From Candidatus Krumholzibacteriia bacterium (GTDB taxonomy: Bacteria; Krumholzibacteriota; Krumholzibacteriia; Krumholzibacteriales; Krumholzibacteriaceae), in assembly GCA_028706585.1 (NCBI GenBank), contig JAQTVX010000055.1, positions 1,787 through 10,050 on the forward strand: 8,264 nucleotides of DNA, read 5' to 3'. Each line of letters starts with the position of its first letter. The first letter of the stretch is position 1. The translations under genes were made by a program, and so were the position numbers. This document shows, piece after piece, positions 5,526 through 8,264 of this stretch. Under the pieces are notes generated by a model. That model searched no databases. It was not told the origin of the DNA and saw only the letters and a list, made by a program, of their open reading frames with translations.

Positions 5526-7718
5526 ATGAAAGATCTTATGCGCAATGCCGCGATCGGTCTCGCAATCATTGTGACGCTGACGTTCACGTGGACTCCGGGG
5601 GCGCGGGCGGAGGTCAAAACCAGCCATCCGCGCATCTGGCTCACGAGCGAGCTCAAGACAAAGCTCGCCTCGCGCCTCGCGAGGAACACGACGAACGCGA
5701 GCGAGCTCAGAAGCTGGTGCGACAGCCACATCAGCGACGATCTGAGCTCGTACATCACGAACCGGGCCACCGAGGTACTGAAAGCGATCAACTTCGCCCT
5801 CATGTACCAGCTCACGGGCACCACCAAGTATGCGGACCGGGCGGTGGAGATCGTCGAGTACACCCTCGCGCATCCATACAGCGGTTACACGATCGACACC
5901 TGGATCGAATTCGACAACTTCTATACCGATCGCTACCTGGTTCCGCCCGTCGCGATCGTCCTGGACTGGTGCTACGACGCGATGACGGCGGATCAACGCA
6001 CCGCTTTCGCGAGCCAGCTGGACCGGTGGGCGAGCGACATCATCACGTCGGAACCGTGGGCGTACCAGGATCCTTCGAACAACTACTACTACGGGCACAT
6101 GTGGGCCGTCCTGTCGGCGGGCTATGCCATGTACGGCCTCAACTCGAACGCTCAAGGGTACATAGATTACGCACGCGGCACGATGCTCGCCCAGGCGATC
6201 AAGTTCACCAAGGACGAAGAGATACTCTGGGACCTGTGGGGAAGCACCGTCGGACGGGCGGAGGGCGGAATGTGGAATGAGGGGACGGCATACGGCTGCG
6301 TCAACTACGAGTTTCTATGCTCGAGCGTTCTGGCGGCCAAATCCGCCGAGGGACTGGCCTACTCCGATTTCACGTTCCCGGACGAGGCCGTCAAGTACTT
6401 CCTATATTCGAAACATCCGAGCGGCAGCCGCATGTACTCAGACGGAGACGGTGCCGCCGGCGGAATCGACGCAACTGTGAGGATTCCCGTTCTGATCACC
6501 ATGGCCCTCGCTTCGGATGACATCAAGGGATACGGCCAGACCTGGGTCAATACGTACACGTCGCACTGCGACTGGGGCTACAAGCTCTACAACGAGTTCC
6601 TTTGGTACGACGACCAGCTGTCGGCCGTCGACCCCGCGGCGCTGCCGGATTACTATTATCTCGCCGGAACGCAGACGCTCTTCTGGCGAAGCAGCTGGGA
6701 CGAGGACGCGACGTGGCTCGCCATGAAGCTCGGCGTTCTCAACACGGACCATGCGCACAACGGCCTCGGAAACATCATGATCTACAGGGAAGGCTACCTC
6801 GCCACCGACAAAGCGTACGAGACCGGTGACGGCATGCTCTACGGCGACGTTCATCACAGTGTCCTCTATATCGCTCCATCGGAGGATAAGAGGCTCTACT
6901 GGGGACAGTCGAGCCTTACGCACTTCGACGGCACATCGACGAACAACTATCTCTACCTGGCCGGGGACCTGACCGGCTGCTACACGGCGCAGCCCTCCTA
7001 CAGGAGCAACACGGTCGCTCACAAGGATCGCGAGATAATAATAATCAAGCCCGAGAATGCGATCGCCGTCATGGACCGTGGAACGTCATACAGCACGTCC
7101 GTCGACAAGGTATTCCAGATGTATCTCCACAACCAGGCGGCGCTTTCCGGAAGCGACTACCGATCGTCGAACGGAAGCAGCGACCTCATCATCCACTCCG
7201 CGTATCCCAGCGGAGCCACGGTCACGCTCGACACGTACGGGGCCCCGCGCCTCCAGATCTCAACGAGCGCGGCTCAGCTCTCGAAGAGCTTCCTCAACGT
7301 TCTCAAGGTCACCGATGCGGGCGGCGAGTTCGAAGCCCCGCAGGTGATCGCGAGCGCCACCGACGTCGCGGCCGCGGCCTTCTACGGCGTGAACGATCCC
7401 TATGACTTTATCGTGGCGTTCAGCACGACCTCGGGCGGGACTCCATCGACGTCCACGAGCTTCACCCTCTCGTTCGAACGCAGCCACGGCACGGCGAGGG
7501 CCTACCTGGCGAACCTCGTGCCGACTACGACCTACTACGTCAAGGGATCGGTGAGCGGCACCACGGCGACAGTGGCTATCTCGCGCACCTCGATCACGGA
7601 CGGCGTGGCCTATCGGAGCAACGCGGAGGGTTTCCTGTTCTGCGAGGTCGGTCTCGGTGAAGCCGAGGCCGGGCCGGATCCGGCCGAACCGAGCGGCATC
7701 GACACGCCGACGCCCTAG
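5526..7718 (+). CDS. Secreted heparinase II/III-like polysaccharide lyase
   Basis: The gene encodes 730 residues from ATG 5526, chosen because it has a purine-rich ribosome site (5507-5515) and opens a clean signal peptide: basic MKDLMRN, a hydrophobic stretch AIGLAIIVTLTFTW, then PGARA before E29. The mature N-terminus HPRIWLTSELKTKL (34-47) is typical of these lyases. An alpha-toroid follows with NNYYYGHMWAV (185-195) and GGMWNEGTAYG (247-257), which resemble the Asn/His and Tyr active-site segments of heparinase II relatives. The C-terminal beta-rich domain contains NTDHAHNGLGNIMIYREGYL (406-425), the heparinase II/III signature around a conserved His, and ends in an acidic, proline-rich tail. 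Such enzymes cleave uronate-containing polysaccharides by beta-elimination in the periplasm or outside. In this locus it probably edits, releases or degrades the exported polymer. The substrate is unknown, and an epimerase-like member of the fold cannot be excluded. It ends on a CTAG shared with the opposite gene. Confidence 0.88.
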   Translation: MKDLMRNAAIGLAIIVTLTFTWTPGARAEVKTSHPRIWLTSELKTKLASRLARNTTNASELRSWCDSHISDDLSSYITNRATEVLKAINFALMYQLTGTTKYADRAVEIVEYTLAHPYSGYTIDTWIEFDNFYTDRYLVPPVAIVLDWCYDAMTADQRTAFASQLDRWASDIITSEPWAYQDPSNNYYYGHMWAVLSAGYAMYGLNSNAQGYIDYARGTMLAQAIKFTKDEEILWDLWGSTVGRAEGGMWNEGTAYGCVNYEFLCSSVLAAKSAEGLAYSDFTFPDEAVKYFLYSKHPSGSRMYSDGDGAAGGIDATVRIPVLITMALASDDIKGYGQTWVNTYTSHCDWGYKLYNEFLWYDDQLSAVDPAALPDYYYLAGTQTLFWRSSWDEDATWLAMKLGVLNTDHAHNGLGNIMIYREGYLATDKAYETGDGMLYGDVHHSVLYIAPSEDKRLYWGQSSLTHFDGTSTNNYLYLAGDLTGCYTAQPSYRSNTVAHKDREIIIIKPENAIAVMDRGTSYSTSVDKVFQMYLHNQAALSGSDYRSSNGSSDLIIHSAYPSGATVTLDTYGAPRLQISTSAAQLSKSFLNVLKVTDAGGEFEAPQVIASATDVAAAAFYGVNDPYDFIVAFSTTSGGTPSTSTSFTLSFERSHGTARAYLANLVPTTTYYVKGSVSGTTATVAISRTSITDGVAYRSNAEGFLFCEVGLGEAEAGPDPAEPSGIDTPTP

Positions 7719-8264
7719 GAGCCGACCGAATCGAACGATGCGCAGGGCACCCCGCGGTCGCGCATCATTGACAGCAGCTTCTCGGGATCGGTATCGAGGA
7801 GACAGAGCCTGCCCCACAGCTCCAGATCGATCATGTTCCACAGAAACTTCGTGTGGTCGGCGAGCAGCCGCTCCATGGAGCTCCGATCGAACCGGAACAT
7901 ATCCCGCACGATCCCGTCCTCGAGCAGAAACGCGAGCGGCCTGATCCATGGATCGAGGGGCACGTCGCCGCCGTATTTGCTCCGCGAAGCCAGCAGGCCC
8001 CCGAGGTACGGCAGCGCAGCCTTCCGCACGACGATCTTCGAGGTCCGCCAGTCGACGCAGAACAGGACGGGGAGATTCATTGCGAAACGCAGCATTTCGA
8101 GATCGAGAAACGGGAAGAAGAGCGATAGACCGTTGGATGCGCTCAGCTCGTAGCGCCGGTTGAGGAGATGCTGCTGATACTCGCACAGGTTCTCGATCAT
8201 GAGCACCTTGAGGGCGCGCTCGGAAGGATCCTTTATCCCGGCGAGCGCCGTCTCGATGCGCTGC
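7715..8264 (-). CDS. Asparagine-synthase-like protein, C-terminal part (starts beyond the right edge)
   Basis: The minus-strand frame is open from the window edge to a TAG at 7715-7717, giving 182 residues; the amidotransferase domain and ATP-binding SGGxDS region, if present, lie outside. The segment NGLSLFFPFLDLEMLRFAMNLP (44-65 of the fragment) matches the S-x-E-x-R-x-PFLD region of class B asparagine synthases. KIVVRKAALPYL (76-87) and SRSKYGGDVPLDPW (93-106) match the following conserved helices, with K96 kept as the conserved lysine. However, the usual Glu and Arg of the PFLD motif are Ser47 and Phe49 here. Relatives in glycan loci transfer glutamine nitrogen to sugar carboxylates or other acids; others are amide-forming ligases. 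Whether this one is a working synthetase is uncertain. It is convergent with the lyase and would be expressed from a promoter off-window. Confidence 0.82.
   Translation of the reverse strand, partial: QRIETALAGIKDPSERALKVLMIENLCEYQQHLLNRRYELSASNGLSLFFPFLDLEMLRFAMNLPVLFCVDWRTSKIVVRKAALPYLGGLLASRSKYGGDVPLDPWIRPLAFLLEDGIVRDMFRFDRSSMERLLADHTKFLWNMIDLELWGRLCLLDTDPEKLLSMMRDRGVPCASFDSVGS

Noticed and set aside
7260..8186. 308-codon minus-strand frame spanning the lyase end and the asparagine-synthase-like gene
   Set aside because: It crosses two well-supported genes in another frame and its composition is Arg/Ala-rich without motifs.
1..8264. CRISPR arrays, tRNA or rRNA genes, insertion sequences, phage genes, defence systems
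   Set aside because: No direct-repeat array, RNA gene signature, transposase or defence-type motif was seen on either strand; all long genes fit a polysaccharide locus.

Overview
The window is GC-rich (roughly 60% by eye), gene-dense bacterial DNA with Shine-Dalgarno motifs of the AGGAG type and two near-consensus sigma-70-like promoters. It reads as part of a chromosomal locus for making and exporting a cell-surface or extracellular polysaccharide. No gene allows a confident phylum assignment. I see no rRNA, tRNA, CRISPR array, insertion sequence or phage gene.

Left half (minus strand, read from about 2935 down to 1): a DUF362-family protein of unknown function, a Wzx/MOP-type flippase, and the first 205 residues of a GT4 glycosyltransferase whose end lies beyond the left edge. 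The three are tightly packed. The flippase can start on a GTG that overlaps the DUF362 stop (GTGA), and the glycosyltransferase start overlaps the flippase stop (ATGA). This indicates one translationally coupled operon.

Centre (2936-3134): a 199-bp divergent control region. Two opposite sigma-70-like promoters share their -10 cores, and each untranslated leader contains a GC-rich palindrome.

Right half (plus strand): a NodB/CE4 polysaccharide deacetylase without a signal peptide, then 11 bp later a second GT4 glycosyltransferase. After a 112-bp gap with its own promoter candidate comes a secreted 730-residue heparinase II/III-like polysaccharide lyase. At the right edge a convergent minus-strand gene supplies the C-terminal 182 residues of an asparagine-synthase-like protein. 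The lyase and this gene share a single CTAG as the stop of both strands.

Proposed joint role (inference): the glycosyltransferases build a lipid-linked glycan at the inner membrane face, the deacetylase may trim N- or O-acetyl groups, the flippase moves the product across the membrane, and the secreted lyase cuts or edits the exported polymer. The asparagine-synthase-like protein may amidate an acidic sugar or another carboxylate. The role of DUF362 is unknown. The least ordinary points are the coupling of DUF362 to a flippase, the loss of the usual Glu/Arg in the asparagine-synthase-like motif, and the divergent promoter region. I do not see a clearly new defence or mobile system.
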